Positions 50,677 to 59,289 of a stretch of 64,000 nt of DNA are shown here, piece after piece. Below the pieces are notes generated by a model. It was not told the origin of the DNA, made no database searches, and saw only the letters and a list, made by a program, of their open reading frames with translations. Source of the stretch: Gemmiger sp. An50 (GTDB lineage: Bacteria > Bacillota > Clostridia > Oscillospirales > Ruminococcaceae); the NCBI RefSeq assembly GCF_002161595.1, contig NZ_NFID01000002.1, positions 248,001 to 312,000 on the forward strand, written 5' to 3'. Position numbers and translations under genes: made by a program. Numbering within the stretch: position 1 is the first letter of the stretch; each line of letters begins with the position of its first letter.

Positions 50677-50722
50677 GATTCATTCGCTCCTATTTCTAAA
50701 ATTAGATGGGCTTCTGGTTGTT

Positions 50723-50751
50723 ATAATAGCCCATTCTTACCCGATTGTACA
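50723..50751 (-). promoter_or_regulatory. promoter of the HPr gene
   Basis: Minus-strand TGTACA (50751-50746), a 17-bp spacer and TATTAT (50728-50723). Confidence 0.6.
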
Positions 50752-50882
50752 GTACATTTGTGCAATTTTGTCAGTTTCCCGAATCCGCAAAATACCGGAA
50801 ACGTTTCTTTGTGCAAATCAACCACTTAGTTTTCAACAATCTCATGAGAAATCCCGAAAGTTTTCAACTCTATCAGCATTAA

Positions 50883-51611
50883 TTACTTTTTGTGGTTCTG
50901 ATTATGCTCATTTTGGTACGCTTCGTACAAATCCGGGCGCCGGATGCGGGTGCGTTCCAGGCTTTGCTCGCGCCGCCATTTGTCTATATTGCCATGATGG
51001 CCGCTGAGCAGGATTTCCGGAACCTTTTTGCCCCGCCACTCCTCCGGTCGGGTGTACTGGGGGTATTCCAGCAGGCCGTTCCAGTGGCTCTCGTCCTGAT
51101 AGCCCTCCGGCTGTGCCAGCACGCCGGGCTGCAGGCGCAGCACGCTGTCCGCCACCACCAGCGCCGCCAGCTCACCGCCGGTGAGCACATAGTCGCCGAT
51201 GCTGATTTCCTCGTCCGCCAGCTCCTCGATCACCCGCTCGTCCATGCCTTCGTAATGGCCGCAAACCAATAGAAGGCTGTCGTACTGGGCAAGCCGCTTG
51301 GCGGTCTCCTCGGAGAAAGGCTGGCCAGCCGCGGTCATAAATATAATATGCGGCCGCTGACGGCCCTGTTCCTCCACCTGGCGGATGATATCCTGGCAGC
51401 AGTCATAGATGGGCTGAGCGTTCATCACCATGCCGCAGCCGCCGCCGTAGGGATAGTCGTCCACCTGCTTCTGCCGGTTCAGGGTGTAGTCCCGAATCTG
51501 ATGGCAGTGAGTCTCGATATAGCCTCGTTTTGCGGCCCGGCCCAGGATGCTCTCGTCCAGCACCCGCTGGCACATCTCCGGGAACAGGGTCGCCACATCC
51601 ACCCGCATCAT
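50883..51611 (-). CDS. trmD: tRNA (guanine37-N1)-methyltransferase TrmD
   Basis: A 242-residue SPOUT-fold enzyme making m1G37. The trefoil-knot SAM site reads [19 protein letters not shown] (about 131-149), and [14 protein letters not shown] is upstream. The C-terminal helical domain reads [23 protein letters not shown]. It overlaps the end of rimM by 4 bases, so the two are translationally coupled. It is the last gene of the ylxM-ffh-rpsP-khpA-rimM-trmD series. Confidence 0.95.
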   Translation of the reverse strand: MMRVDVATLFPEMCQRVLDESILGRAAKRGYIETHCHQIRDYTLNRQKQVDDYPYGGGCGMVMNAQPIYDCCQDIIRQVEEQGRQRPHIIFMTAAGQPFSEETAKRLAQYDSLLLVCGHYEGMDERVIEELADEEISIGDYVLTGGELAALVVADSVLRLQPGVLAQPEGYQDESHWNGLLEYPQYTRPEEWRGKKVPEILLSGHHGNIDKWRREQSLERTRIRRPDLYEAYQNEHNQNHKK

Positions 51612-52138
51612 ACCTGGTCACCATTTTCCGCTTCGCTGAACATGCCCGGAATGGGGCTGACCAGCACCTTGCGGTCCTCAATGCAGATCTTCACCAGGAA
51701 GGGCTTGACCGCCGGGAACAGGGCGGTGGAGCCGTCCGGGCAGGAAACGGTGTAGATGTCCTGGGCACCGGGATGGCTGACCTGGGCGATCTCGCCGTAG
51801 TCCCGGCCGTTCTCGGCGTCGATCAGACGGCAGCCCAGCAGGTCCGCCTGAAAATAATGACCCTTGGGCAGCTTTGCGTCCGCCCGGTCGATGTAAAACA
51901 CCTGGCCCACCAGCGCGCGGGCGGCGTCCATGTCGTTCACGCCTTCAAAGGTGACCAGCGCCATGTTCTTGTGGGCCCGCACCTTGGTCACAGCAATGGG
52001 CGCCTGGCCCTGCGGGCCCCGGTACAGCCGCTTGAACCGGCCCAGAAAGGCCGCGTCGTCGCACCAGAGCTCCACCTTTACTTCGCCCGCCACCCCGTGG
52101 GTGGTCACGGCCTTGCAGACTTCCAGATACTGCTGCAT
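51608..52138 (-). CDS. rimM: ribosome maturation factor RimM
   Basis: A 176-residue factor for 30S head maturation. Two beta-barrel parts are seen: the N-terminal RimM domain ([23 protein letters not shown]) and the C-terminal PRC-barrel-like part ([25 protein letters not shown]). The start at 52138 follows AAAGGAGA; the ATG at 52216 is upstream of the site. It is separated from khpA by a strong terminator hairpin. Confidence 0.94.
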   Translation of the reverse strand: MQQYLEVCKAVTTHGVAGEVKVELWCDDAAFLGRFKRLYRGPQGQAPIAVTKVRAHKNMALVTFEGVNDMDAARALVGQVFYIDRADAKLPKGHYFQADLLGCRLIDAENGRDYGEIAQVSHPGAQDIYTVSCPDGSTALFPAVKPFLVKICIEDRKVLVSPIPGMFSEAENGDQV

Positions 52139-52189
52139 CTTGTTTCTCTCCTTTTGTGTGGGGCAGGGCCGCTTCGCCCGCCCGGTGAC

Positions 52190-52209
52190 AAGGGCAATGC
52201 CGCATTGCC
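52190..52209. repeat. hairpin in the rimM leader
   Basis: GGGCAATG and CATTGCCC form an 8-bp inverted repeat, just after the khpA terminator and 50 bp before rimM. Confidence 0.5.
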
Positions 52210-52212
52210 CAA

Positions 52213-52259
52213 ACAAAAAACAGGGCCCCTTGCACAGAAGCTGGCAAGTGGCCCTGTTT
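52213..52259 (-). terminator. terminator between khpA and rimM
   Basis: AAACAGGGCC/GGCCCTGTTT with an inner TTGC/GCAA pairing (52218-52259), followed by a T-run on the minus strand. It divides the ribosomal-maturation genes into two parts. Confidence 0.9.
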
Positions 52260-52282
52260 GTGTGGTTTTGTTCTCCCGAAGG

Positions 52283-52516
52283 TCAGTCGATCTCTACCAT
52301 GACCTTTTCGCCCTTGCGAACGGCGGCAGCCCGCATTACAACGCGGATGGCCTTGGCGATGCGGCCCTGTTTGCCGATCACCCGGCCCATGTCGTTCTCA
52401 GCCACGCTCAGGTGGTAAACGATGGTGCCGTCCTCACGGGGGGCGTCCACGGTAACGGACACAGCGTCCTTATCGTCGACCAGGCCCCGGGCAACTGCCA
52501 GCAACAGCTCCTGCAT
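52283..52516 (-). CDS. khpA: KH-domain RNA-binding protein KhpA
   Basis: A 77-residue single KH-domain protein. The GxxG loop is VIGKQGRIAKAIR (about 46-58). The family, with partner KhpB, binds many RNAs and affects cell size in Gram-positives. It lies 24 bp after rpsP, the conserved position. GGGAGG precedes the start. Confidence 0.94.
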   Translation of the reverse strand: MQELLLAVARGLVDDKDAVSVTVDAPREDGTIVYHLSVAENDMGRVIGKQGRIAKAIRVVMRAAAVRKGEKVMVEID

Positions 52517-52540
52517 AGGGTTGCCCTCCCTTTTGACTGA

Positions 52541-52783
52541 TTACAGGATCTCGTTCTTCTTCAGCAGCTCACGAACGGTATCGGTGGGCTGAGCGCCGTT
52601 GGCGATCCACTTCTTAGCCTTCTCGGCGTCGATCTTCACAACGCTGGGCTCCTTGGTGGGATCGTAGTAGCCGATCTCCTCGATGAAACGGCCGTCACGG
52701 GGGAAGCGGCTGTCAGCAACAACAACGCGGTAGAAGGGAGCTTTCTTGGCGCCCATGCGGCGCAGACGGATCTTAACTGCCAT
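52541..52783 (-). CDS. rpsP: 30S ribosomal protein S16
   Basis: An 80-residue small-subunit protein. It begins [38 protein letters not shown], the S16 signature, and has a normal length. It is placed between ffh and khpA in the conserved order. AGGAGG precedes the ATG. Confidence 0.98.
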   Translation of the reverse strand: MAVKIRLRRMGAKKAPFYRVVVADSRFPRDGRFIEEIGYYDPTKEPSVVKIDAEKAKKWIANGAQPTDTVRELLKKNEIL

Positions 52784-52906
52784 AGTGGTAAACCTCCTGA
52801 TGTTTGGGGCCCCGATATGGGGCGATTGTGATTGTTATATTGTATCAAACCCGCCCTTTTTGAGGGCTGCGGGTCATACCTTGGAAAGCTGCGCGTTTTT
52901 TCGCGC

Positions 52907-54229
52907 TTACATGCCGCGCAGGCGGCGGCCAAAGGCCTTGGGGTTCTTTTTCATCTGCTTCATCATCTTCTGCATCATCTCAAACTGGCGAAGCAGCTTG
53001 TTCACCTCTTCCACGCTGGTGCCGCTGCCGGCGGCGATGCGGCGCTTGCGCTTGGGGTTGATGATGCTGGGCTTTTCCCGCTCGGCGGGGGTCATGCTGC
53101 AGATGATGGCCTCGATGTGCACGAACACCTTTTCGTCGATGTCATCCGGGTTGATCTTGTTGCCGCCGGGAAGCATGGAGACCAGCGACGCAACGCCGCC
53201 CATCTTTTTCATCTGGGCCAGCTGGTCCAGCATGTCGTTCATATCGAACTTGTTCTCCATCATCCGCTTGGCGGTCTCGGCGGCCTTCTTCTCATCCTGC
53301 AGGTCCTGCGCCTTCTCGATGAGGGTGAGCACGTCGCCCATGCCCAGGATGCGGCTGGCCATGCGGGCCGGATGGAAGACCTCCAGATCGTCCAGCTTTT
53401 CGCCGGTACCCTGGAACTTGATGGGCTTGCCGGTGACGGCCTTGACGCTGAGCGCCGCGCCGCCGCGGGTGTCGCCGTCGGTCTTGGTGAGGATGATGCC
53501 ATCCACCGCCACGGCCTCATTGAAGGCCTTGGCCACGTTTACCGCGTCCTGACCGGCCATGGCGTCCACCACCAGCAGGACCTCGTCCACCTCAACGGCT
53601 TCCTTGATGCGGCCCAGCTCATCCATGAGCTCCTGGTCCACATGCAGGCGGCCGGCGGTATCCAGAATCACGATGTCGTTGCCGTAATCCTTGGCGTGGG
53701 CGATGGCCTTTTTGGCGATGATCTCGGGCTTTTCGGTGCCCATGGTGAACACCGGAACACCCGCCTGCTTGCCCACCACCTGCAGCTGATCAATAGCCGC
53801 GGGGCGGTAGATATCACAGGCCACCAGCAGCGGGCGATGGCCCTGCTTGAGGAACCATTTGCCCAGCTTGGCGGCGTGGGTGGTTTTACCGTTACCCTGC
53901 AGACCGCAGAGCATGAGCACCGTGGGAGGCTTGGACTTGATGTGGATGCGCGCAGCCTCGTTGCCGCCCATGAGCTCGGTAAGGGATTCGTTTACGATCT
54001 TGATGACCTGCTGGGCAGGGGTCAGGCTTTCCATGACCTCCTGGCCCATGGCCCGCTCGGTGACTCCGGCGATGAAGTCCTTGGCCACCTTGTAGTTTAC
54101 GTCGGCCTCCAGCAGGGCGGTGCGCACTTCACGCATGGCGGCCTTGATGTCCGCCTCGGTGAGCTTGCCCTTGCCCCGCAGCCGTTTGAACACGCCCGAA
54201 AGCCGTTCGGAAAGAGATTCAAAGGCCAT
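52907..54229 (-). CDS. ffh: signal recognition particle GTPase Ffh
   Basis: A 440-residue SRP54 homologue that targets nascent membrane proteins. Domains: an N-terminal four-helix N domain, GTPase G domain (LCGLQGNGKTT about 105, DTAGRLHVDQELMDEL about 189, TKTDGDTRGGAALS about 246), and a Met-rich M domain for RNA and signal peptide binding (from about 320). It follows ylxM, as in most Firmicutes, 33 bp apart. Confidence 0.97.
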   Translation of the reverse strand: MAFESLSERLSGVFKRLRGKGKLTEADIKAAMREVRTALLEADVNYKVAKDFIAGVTERAMGQEVMESLTPAQQVIKIVNESLTELMGGNEAARIHIKSKPPTVLMLCGLQGNGKTTHAAKLGKWFLKQGHRPLLVACDIYRPAAIDQLQVVGKQAGVPVFTMGTEKPEIIAKKAIAHAKDYGNDIVILDTAGRLHVDQELMDELGRIKEAVEVDEVLLVVDAMAGQDAVNVAKAFNEAVAVDGIILTKTDGDTRGGAALSVKAVTGKPIKFQGTGEKLDDLEVFHPARMASRILGMGDVLTLIEKAQDLQDEKKAAETAKRMMENKFDMNDMLDQLAQMKKMGGVASLVSMLPGGNKINPDDIDEKVFVHIEAIICSMTPAEREKPSIINPKRKRRIAAGSGTSVEEVNKLLRQFEMMQKMMKQMKKNPKAFGRRLRGM

Positions 54230-54262
54230 GTCGTCGTCCTTTCGTTGTGTGTGCCGGAAGGG

Positions 54263-54628
54263 TTATTCGCTGATCTGCCCGATGATCTCGAGCATCTTGC
54301 GGGCGGAATCGTCGATGCGCTTGCTCGGCGTGTAGCCGTTGGCGTTCTCAAACTGAATCTCCCGCGCCAGGCTTTCCAGCTGGGCGATGCCCTGCTGCAC
54401 GGCCCGGTAGCGCTTTGCGAAGCCTACCTTTTCCTCCAGCTCCAGGATGATTCCCTCGCCCCGCTTGATGGAGTCCCGCACGCCCTGGCGGGTGATGCCG
54501 AAGTTATCGGCGATCTCTGCCAGCGACAGATCGTCATTGTAGTACTGCTCCATCACGTCGCGCTGCTTTTCGGTGAGCACGTCGCCGTAGAAATCCAGCA
54601 ACAGCGAAATCTCAAGATTCTTTGCCAC
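54263..54628 (-). CDS. ylxM: YlxM family DNA-binding protein
   Basis: A 121-residue helix-turn-helix protein encoded next to ffh. Sigma-70 region-4-like sequence DLSLAEIADNFGITRQGVRDSIKRGE (about 31-56) is typical of the family. YlxM has been proposed to modulate SRP function in streptococci. Here its promoter region holds GTAAAG inverted repeats that may be an operator. The N-terminus MAKNLEISLLLDFYGDVLTEKQRDVMEQYYNDD is the common family start. Confidence 0.92.
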   Translation of the reverse strand: MAKNLEISLLLDFYGDVLTEKQRDVMEQYYNDDLSLAEIADNFGITRQGVRDSIKRGEGIILELEEKVGFAKRYRAVQQGIAQLESLAREIQFENANGYTPSKRIDDSARKMLEIIGQISE

Positions 54629-54659
54629 CGAAAACGCCTCCTTGCCGGGGTGCCGGGCC

Positions 54660-54702
54660 CTGTAAAGTGTTTTGCCTTTTCGTAAAGCATTTTGCTTTAC
54701 AG
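54660..54702. promoter_or_regulatory. GTAAAG repeat cluster in the ylxM leader
   Basis: GTAAAGCA (54682-54689) and TGCTTTAC (54693-54700) form a perfect inverted repeat with a 3-bp spacer; CTGTAAAG (54660-54667) and CTTTACAG (54695-54702) form a longer dyad. The cluster starts at the predicted transcription start. Confidence 0.65.
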
Positions 54703-54708
54703 TTTGCT

Positions 54709-54738
54709 ATTATAACAGAGGCCGCGCGGCGCTGTCAA
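54709..54738 (-). promoter_or_regulatory. promoter of ylxM-ffh-rpsP-khpA
   Basis: Minus-strand TTGACA (54738-54733), an 18-bp spacer and TATAAT (54714-54709); both hexamers are consensus. Confidence 0.88.
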
Positions 54739-54788
54739 GGGGGAAATGGCGCAAAAAACGTTCTTTTTCTTTCCCCTCTTTCCCGGGC

Positions 54789-54817
54789 ATGACTTTGGTC
54801 GCGGAACGTGCTACAAT
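54789..54817 (+). promoter_or_regulatory. promoter of the cysteine-synthase-like gene
   Basis: ATGACT (54789-54794), a 17-bp spacer and TACAAT (54812-54817). Confidence 0.6.
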
Positions 54818-54907
54818 AAGGGCAGAAAGCGGCGGGTGCCCCGCCCGCTCCCGCCGCGTCAGTCCCCATTGCTTTCCTATATATAATAAGAAAGGCAGGC
54901 GTTTGCG

Positions 54908-55816
54908 ATGACCGGAATCAACGAGACCTATTATCAGCAGCTCACCCGCTGCCCCGTGGTGGCCCTTGGCGGCTATGCCGCGAAGCACGACCTTCCCGGC
55001 AAGCTGTACGCCTGCCTGTTGTTTGATGGCCCCACCGGCACCGGCAAGGATGCGCTGGCCACCGCCATGATCCGCCTGGCTGCCCAGCGGGGCGAATTAA
55101 AGGAAGGCCAGCCCATTGTGGAAACCGGCTGCGGCGCCTTTGCGGCGGCGCTGGCCATCGCCGCCGGGCGCAGCGGCCACCCGCTGACCCTGGTGGTGCC
55201 GCCCGCCCTGGAGCCGGAGCGGGAACGATTTCTGCAGGGGCTGGGCGCTCGGCTGCGGCCCTGCTATGAGCGGCCCTCCGGCCAGGAGGGCATGGACATC
55301 CTGGCCCGCCGCATGGCCGAGGAACAGGGCGCTTACTATATGAACTACTTAGCCAGCGAGGACAACCCGGAATACCACCGGCGCATCACCGGTCCTGCCA
55401 TCTTAAAGGCCACCGACAACGGCAATCTGATCGACACCATCGTGGCCGGGGTGGGCAGCGGCGGCACCGTGACCGGCGTGGGCGAATATGTGAAGGCCTG
55501 GACCAATCACATCCGCATGGCAGCGGTGGAGCCCTACGAATGCCAGGCCATCGGCGGCGGCTTTCTGGCCCCCCACGGAATCGCCAACATCGGCTTCGGC
55601 TTCGTGCCGGAGAACTATAACCCCTATGTGGTGGATCTGGTGACGGCGGTGACCACCGGCGAGGCGGTGCAGGCCGCCCGCGAGGTGCTGCTCACCGACG
55701 GCATCCCCGCCGGGCCCAGCGCCGGAGCCACCCTGTACGCTGCCCGCACCCTGCTGGAAAAGGGCAAAAGCAAGAGCGCTTTGTGCATCTTCCAGAGCCG
55801 CCAGGTTTACGTCTGA
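54908..55816 (+). CDS. divergent cysteine-synthase-like PLP enzyme
   Basis: A 302-residue fold-type II PLP protein. The PLP lysine lies in GTGKDALATAM (about 47, in place of the usual SVKDR). The glycine loop binding the cofactor phosphate, GVGSGGTVTG (about 181-190), and the terminal GPSAGATLYAAR are conserved. However, the substrate-binding loop that reads TSGNTG in cysteine synthase is TGCGAFAA here (about 76-83), so a normal CysK reaction is doubtful. Substrate unknown. Start at 54908 follows AAAGGCAGG. greA is 39 bp downstream, probably co-transcribed. Confidence 0.85.
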   Translation: MTGINETYYQQLTRCPVVALGGYAAKHDLPGKLYACLLFDGPTGTGKDALATAMIRLAAQRGELKEGQPIVETGCGAFAAALAIAAGRSGHPLTLVVPPALEPERERFLQGLGARLRPCYERPSGQEGMDILARRMAEEQGAYYMNYLASEDNPEYHRRITGPAILKATDNGNLIDTIVAGVGSGGTVTGVGEYVKAWTNHIRMAAVEPYECQAIGGGFLAPHGIANIGFGFVPENYNPYVVDLVTAVTTGEAVQAAREVLLTDGIPAGPSAGATLYAARTLLEKGKSKSALCIFQSRQVYV

Positions 55817-55855
55817 GCGCTCTGAGCGAACATACCGAAAAAGAGGACTGATTGC

Positions 55856-56359
55856 ATGTACGACGAACTCACCGAAGTGGACATCCAGAAAATGCAGGAG
55901 GAGATCGAGCACCGCATTCTGGTGGTGCGGCCCCAGTGCCTGGAGGACGTGAAGATCGCCCGCTCCTACGGAGATCTGAGCGAAAACTTTGAATACAAGG
56001 AGGCCAAACGCCAGAAAAACCGCAACGAGAGCCGCATTCGCTATTTGCAGCGGATGATCAAAACCGCCAAGGTGGTCAAATCCGACCATGCCGAGGGCTC
56101 GGTGGGCCTGTTTGACAAGATCACCCTGTACTTCCCCGAGGATGAAGAGGAAATGGTGGTCAAGCTGGTGACCACTCTGCGGGTCAATGCGGACAGCGGC
56201 CTCATCAGCCGGGAATCCCCGCTGGGCCGGGCCATCTTCGGCAAGCGGACCGGCGACACCGTGCAGGTGGAGGTTCGCCCCGGCGTGAGCTACCCGGTGA
56301 CCATCCGGGCCATTGAGCCCAGCGACGACGACGCTTCCCTGCCCATCAGCCAATATTAA
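55856..56359 (+). CDS. greA: GreA/GreB-family transcription elongation factor
   Basis: A 167-residue factor that rescues backtracked RNA polymerase. The N-terminal coiled coil holds the acidic tip (YGDLSENFEYKEAKRQKN, about 38-55) needed for RNA cleavage. The C-terminal FKBP-like domain includes GLISRESPLGRAIFGKRTGD (about 115-135). It is downstream of the PLP gene with no own promoter seen. Confidence 0.92.
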   Translation: MYDELTEVDIQKMQEEIEHRILVVRPQCLEDVKIARSYGDLSENFEYKEAKRQKNRNESRIRYLQRMIKTAKVVKSDHAEGSVGLFDKITLYFPEDEEEMVVKLVTTLRVNADSGLISRESPLGRAIFGKRTGDTVQVEVRPGVSYPVTIRAIEPSDDDASLPISQY

Positions 56360-56363
56360 AATG

Positions 56364-56412
56364 AAAAGGCCGCCGCCCTTCCCGGTTTCGGGAAAGGCGG
56401 CGGCCTTTTTTG
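56364..56412. terminator. bidirectional terminator between greA and the P-type ATPase gene
   Basis: AAAAGGCCGCCGCC...GGCGGCGGCCTTTTTT with an inner TTCCC/GGGAA, flanked by A and T runs, giving termination on both strands. Confidence 0.93.
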
Positions 56413-56434
56413 TTTCAAATGGTTCCAGTCCGAA

Positions 56435-59047
56435 TCACTTGCCCCGGATCACGCGGCCCAGCTGAATCAGCAAGGTGGGCGCGAAGGCCAGACCCAGAAT
56501 CTGCAGGTACTGCACACCGCTCAGGGCAGTCACCGAGAACAGGCTTGCCAACACCGGGATGGTGAGCACGGCAGCCAGCAGCACCACGCCGCCGGCAAAG
56601 GCCATCAGCGAGTACTTGTTGCTGCCAAGGCCCAACTTGAAGATGGATTCGGTGCCCCGGCAGTTGAAGCCGTGGAACAAGCGGGCCAGGGTCAGGGTGG
56701 CGAAGGCCATAGTGCTGGCCATGGCGGCACCGCCGGCGGACAGACCCAGATAGAAGGCGGTCATAGAGGCAATGGCGATCAGAGCGCCCTGCCACAGGAT
56801 CTTGAACATGAGGGGCTTATCCAGAATGGAGGCCTTGGGGTCGCGGGGCTTCTGGTCCAGCAGACCCTTCCGGGCGGGCTCCATACCCAAAGCAATGGCG
56901 GGCAGGCTGTCGGTGAGCAGGTTGATGAACAGCAGGTGTACCGGCTGGAAGGGCACGGGCAGAGCCATCAGCGAAGCGTACAGCACCGCCAGGATACCGG
57001 CCATGTTGCCGGACAGCAGGAACTGAATGGAGTTCTTGATGTTGGTGTACACACCGCGGCCGTTCACCACAGCCTTCACGATGGTGGCAAAGTTGTCGTC
57101 CGCCAGAATCATAGCGGCGGCGTCCTTGCTCACCTCGGTGCCGGTGATGCCCATGGCCACGCCCACGTCCGCCTTTTTCAGAGCGGGGGCGTCGTTCACG
57201 CCGTCGCCGGTCATGGCGGCAATGCAGCCCCGGCGCTGCCAGGCGGAAACGATGCGAATCTTGTGCTCGGGGGAAACGCGGGCGTAAACCGAGATATGGG
57301 TCAGCTTTTCGTCCAGCTCGTCGTCGGTCATGGCGTCCAGCTCCACGCCCTCCAAGGCCATGTCGCCTTCCTCAAAGATGCCGATCTGCTTAGCGATGGC
57401 GGTGGCGGTGACCTTGTGGTCGCCAGTGATCATCACGGTGCGGATGCCGCCGCGCTTGGCGTCGGCCACAGCCTGCTTGCTCTCCTCACGAGGCGGGTCG
57501 ATCATAGACACCAGGCCCACGAAGGTGAAGTCGTTCTCGTCCTCCAGGGTCAGCTCCCGCTCCGCATCCATCTCGCGGCAGGCGAAGGCCAGAACACGCA
57601 GGCCATTTTGGGAAAACTCCTCGTTGGCCCGGGCAATGGCGGCGCGCGTCTCGTCGGTCAGGGGCACCACGCCCTGGGCGGTGAGCAGCCGCTCGGAGCG
57701 GGCCAGCAGCACGTCCATGGCGCCCTTGGTGAGCAGCATGGGCTTGCCGTTCACCCGGTGCAGGGTGCTCATCAGCTTGCGGTCGGAATCAAAGGCCAGC
57801 TCACCCAGGCGGGGGAACTGACTGCGCACGCTGTTCGCGTCGGTCTGGTGCATACCGCCCCAGTTCACCAGGGCGATCTCGGTGGGGTCGCCCACCGAAG
57901 CGCCGCTGGCCACATCCACGGTGGCGTCGCTGGCCAGCAGGCCGATCTTCAGCAGCAGCTCCTGGGCCGGATCGCTCATGTCGGCTTCATTCGCCTCCAC
58001 CAGCTTGCCGTCCGCCCAGATCTTCTGCACGGTCATCTTGTTTTGAGTCAGGGTGCCGGTTTTATCCGAGCAGATCACCTGCACCGAACCCAGGCTTTCC
58101 ACTGCCTTGAGTTCTTTGATGATGGCGTTCTGACGGGCCATTTTCTGGGTGCCCATGGCCAGCACGATGGTCACGATGCTGCTCAGAGCCTCGGGAATGG
58201 CAGCAACCGCCAGCGCCACGGCGAAGAGCAGGGAGTCCAGCAGGCCCATGCCGCTGCGGAACAGCGACAGGCAGAACACCAACGCACAGATGGCCAGGAT
58301 GGCCGCCGCCAGCTTGCCGGAGAAGTCGTCCAGGCTCTTCTGCAGGGGGGTCTTGCGCTGCTGGGTCTGGTTCATCAGCTCGGCAATGTGACCCAGCTCG
58401 GTGTTCATGCCGGTACCGGTGACCAGCATCACCGCGCGGCCGTAAGTGACCAGCGAGCCGGAGAACACCATGTTCTTCTGGTCTCCCAGGGCGGTCTTGC
58501 CCGCAGGCAGAGCGTCGGCGGTCTTCTCCACCGCCTCGGATTCACCGGTCAGCGAGCTCTCGTTCACCTTCAGGGAATAGCACTCCAGCAGGCGGCCGTC
58601 GGCAACCACCAGGTCGCCCGCCTCCAGATACACGATGTCGCCGGGCACCACCTGGGGACCCGCCACTTCCTGGCGCACGCCGTCCCGCAGGACCTTGGCC
58701 ACCGGGGCGGACATGGCTTTCAGGCTTTCCAGACTTTTTTCCGCCTTCAGATACTGCACGGTGCCCAGCACCGCGTTCATGATGAGCACCGCGAAGATGA
58801 CCAAAGTGCTCTCCACATTGCCGGACACCATGGAGATCACCGCCGCCACGGCCAGAATAAAGACCAGCAGGTCCTTAAACTGCTCCAGGAAGATCACCAG
58901 CGGGCTTTTCTTTTTGCCTTCCGCCAGCTGGTTGGGGCCGTGCTCCTCCAGCCGCCGGGCAGCCTCCTGAGCGGTCAGGCCGTTTGCTGTGGCCTTTACC
59001 TGCTCCAGGGCCTGCGGAACGGTTTTGTCAAAATAGGTTTGTTCCAT
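56435..59047 (-). CDS. P-type cation ATPase (Ca2+/Mn2+ exporter type)
   Basis: An 870-residue P2A-type ATPase. Key motifs are LTGESEAVEK (actuator domain, about 160), SDKTGTLTQNKMTV (phosphorylation, aspartate about 329), TGDGVNDAPALKKADVG (about 610) and INLLTDSLPAIALG in membrane helix 6, which supplies Asn and Asp for ion binding. Helix 4 reads IPEALSSIV. The start MEQTYFDKTV at 59047 has AAGGAG upstream. It lies behind a yybP-ykoY riboswitch, and homologues under this switch (YoaB of Lactococcus, MgtA of Streptococcus pneumoniae) export Mn2+ or Ca2+. So Mn2+ efflux is the likely job. Confidence 0.93.
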   Translation of the reverse strand: MEQTYFDKTVPQALEQVKATANGLTAQEAARRLEEHGPNQLAEGKKKSPLVIFLEQFKDLLVFILAVAAVISMVSGNVESTLVIFAVLIMNAVLGTVQYLKAEKSLESLKAMSAPVAKVLRDGVRQEVAGPQVVPGDIVYLEAGDLVVADGRLLECYSLKVNESSLTGESEAVEKTADALPAGKTALGDQKNMVFSGSLVTYGRAVMLVTGTGMNTELGHIAELMNQTQQRKTPLQKSLDDFSGKLAAAILAICALVFCLSLFRSGMGLLDSLLFAVALAVAAIPEALSSIVTIVLAMGTQKMARQNAIIKELKAVESLGSVQVICSDKTGTLTQNKMTVQKIWADGKLVEANEADMSDPAQELLLKIGLLASDATVDVASGASVGDPTEIALVNWGGMHQTDANSVRSQFPRLGELAFDSDRKLMSTLHRVNGKPMLLTKGAMDVLLARSERLLTAQGVVPLTDETRAAIARANEEFSQNGLRVLAFACREMDAERELTLEDENDFTFVGLVSMIDPPREESKQAVADAKRGGIRTVMITGDHKVTATAIAKQIGIFEEGDMALEGVELDAMTDDELDEKLTHISVYARVSPEHKIRIVSAWQRRGCIAAMTGDGVNDAPALKKADVGVAMGITGTEVSKDAAAMILADDNFATIVKAVVNGRGVYTNIKNSIQFLLSGNMAGILAVLYASLMALPVPFQPVHLLFINLLTDSLPAIALGMEPARKGLLDQKPRDPKASILDKPLMFKILWQGALIAIASMTAFYLGLSAGGAAMASTMAFATLTLARLFHGFNCRGTESIFKLGLGSNKYSLMAFAGGVVLLAAVLTIPVLASLFSVTALSGVQYLQILGLAFAPTLLIQLGRVIRGK

Positions 59048-59110
59048 ACGTTCGTTCTCCTTTTTCATAGTTTGCCCGTTTTGCCCGGCGGGAAGTCCTT
59101 TTCCGCAAAA

Positions 59111-59161
59111 GAAAAAAGACTTCCCGACAGCACGCGCAAAGCGTTGCTGTCGAAAAGTCTT
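59111..59161 (-). terminator. expression-platform terminator of riboswitch 1
   Basis: AAGACTT...CGACAGCA pairs with TGCTGTCG...AAGTCTT, followed by a T-run on the minus strand. Its left arm overlaps the 3' arm of the aptamer's P1 stem, so the two structures exclude each other. Confidence 0.88.
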
Positions 59162-59254
59162 GTTACCGACTCATTAAGAAGCGGCGCACCCTGCCAGGCC
59201 CTTTTGAGGCCGTGATGTTGACAAGGCGGCTTGCAACTACTCCCTTTTCAACTT
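59152..59254 (-). promoter_or_regulatory. yybP-ykoY (Mn2+) riboswitch 1, upstream of the P-type ATPase
   Basis: The minus-strand RNA has GAAAAGGGAGUAG at the 5' end (59249 down), GUCAACAUC in the middle, and GGUAACAAGACUUUUC at the 3' end (to 59152). The GGGAGUAG and AACAAGAC elements are the family's conserved loops, and GAAAAG pairs with CUUUUC as P1. Binding of Mn2+ should hold P1 and stop the terminator from forming, switching the ATPase on. That mechanism is known for the family; here it is inferred from the pairing. Confidence 0.88.
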
Positions 59255-59260
59255 GGGTTA

Positions 59261-59289
59261 ACTATACCACGGGCGGCAGGTCCCGTCAA
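59261..59289 (-). promoter_or_regulatory. promoter of riboswitch 1
   Basis: Minus-strand TTGACG (59289-59284), a 17-bp spacer and TATAGT (59266-59261). The -35 overlaps the stop codon of the upstream kinase gene. Confidence 0.82.

Noticed and set aside
55010-55060. GPTGTGKD in the PLP enzyme read as an ATP-binding P-loop
   Set aside because: The downstream GSGGTVTG and GPSAGAT motifs show a PLP fold; the lysine is in the normal PLP position near residue 47.
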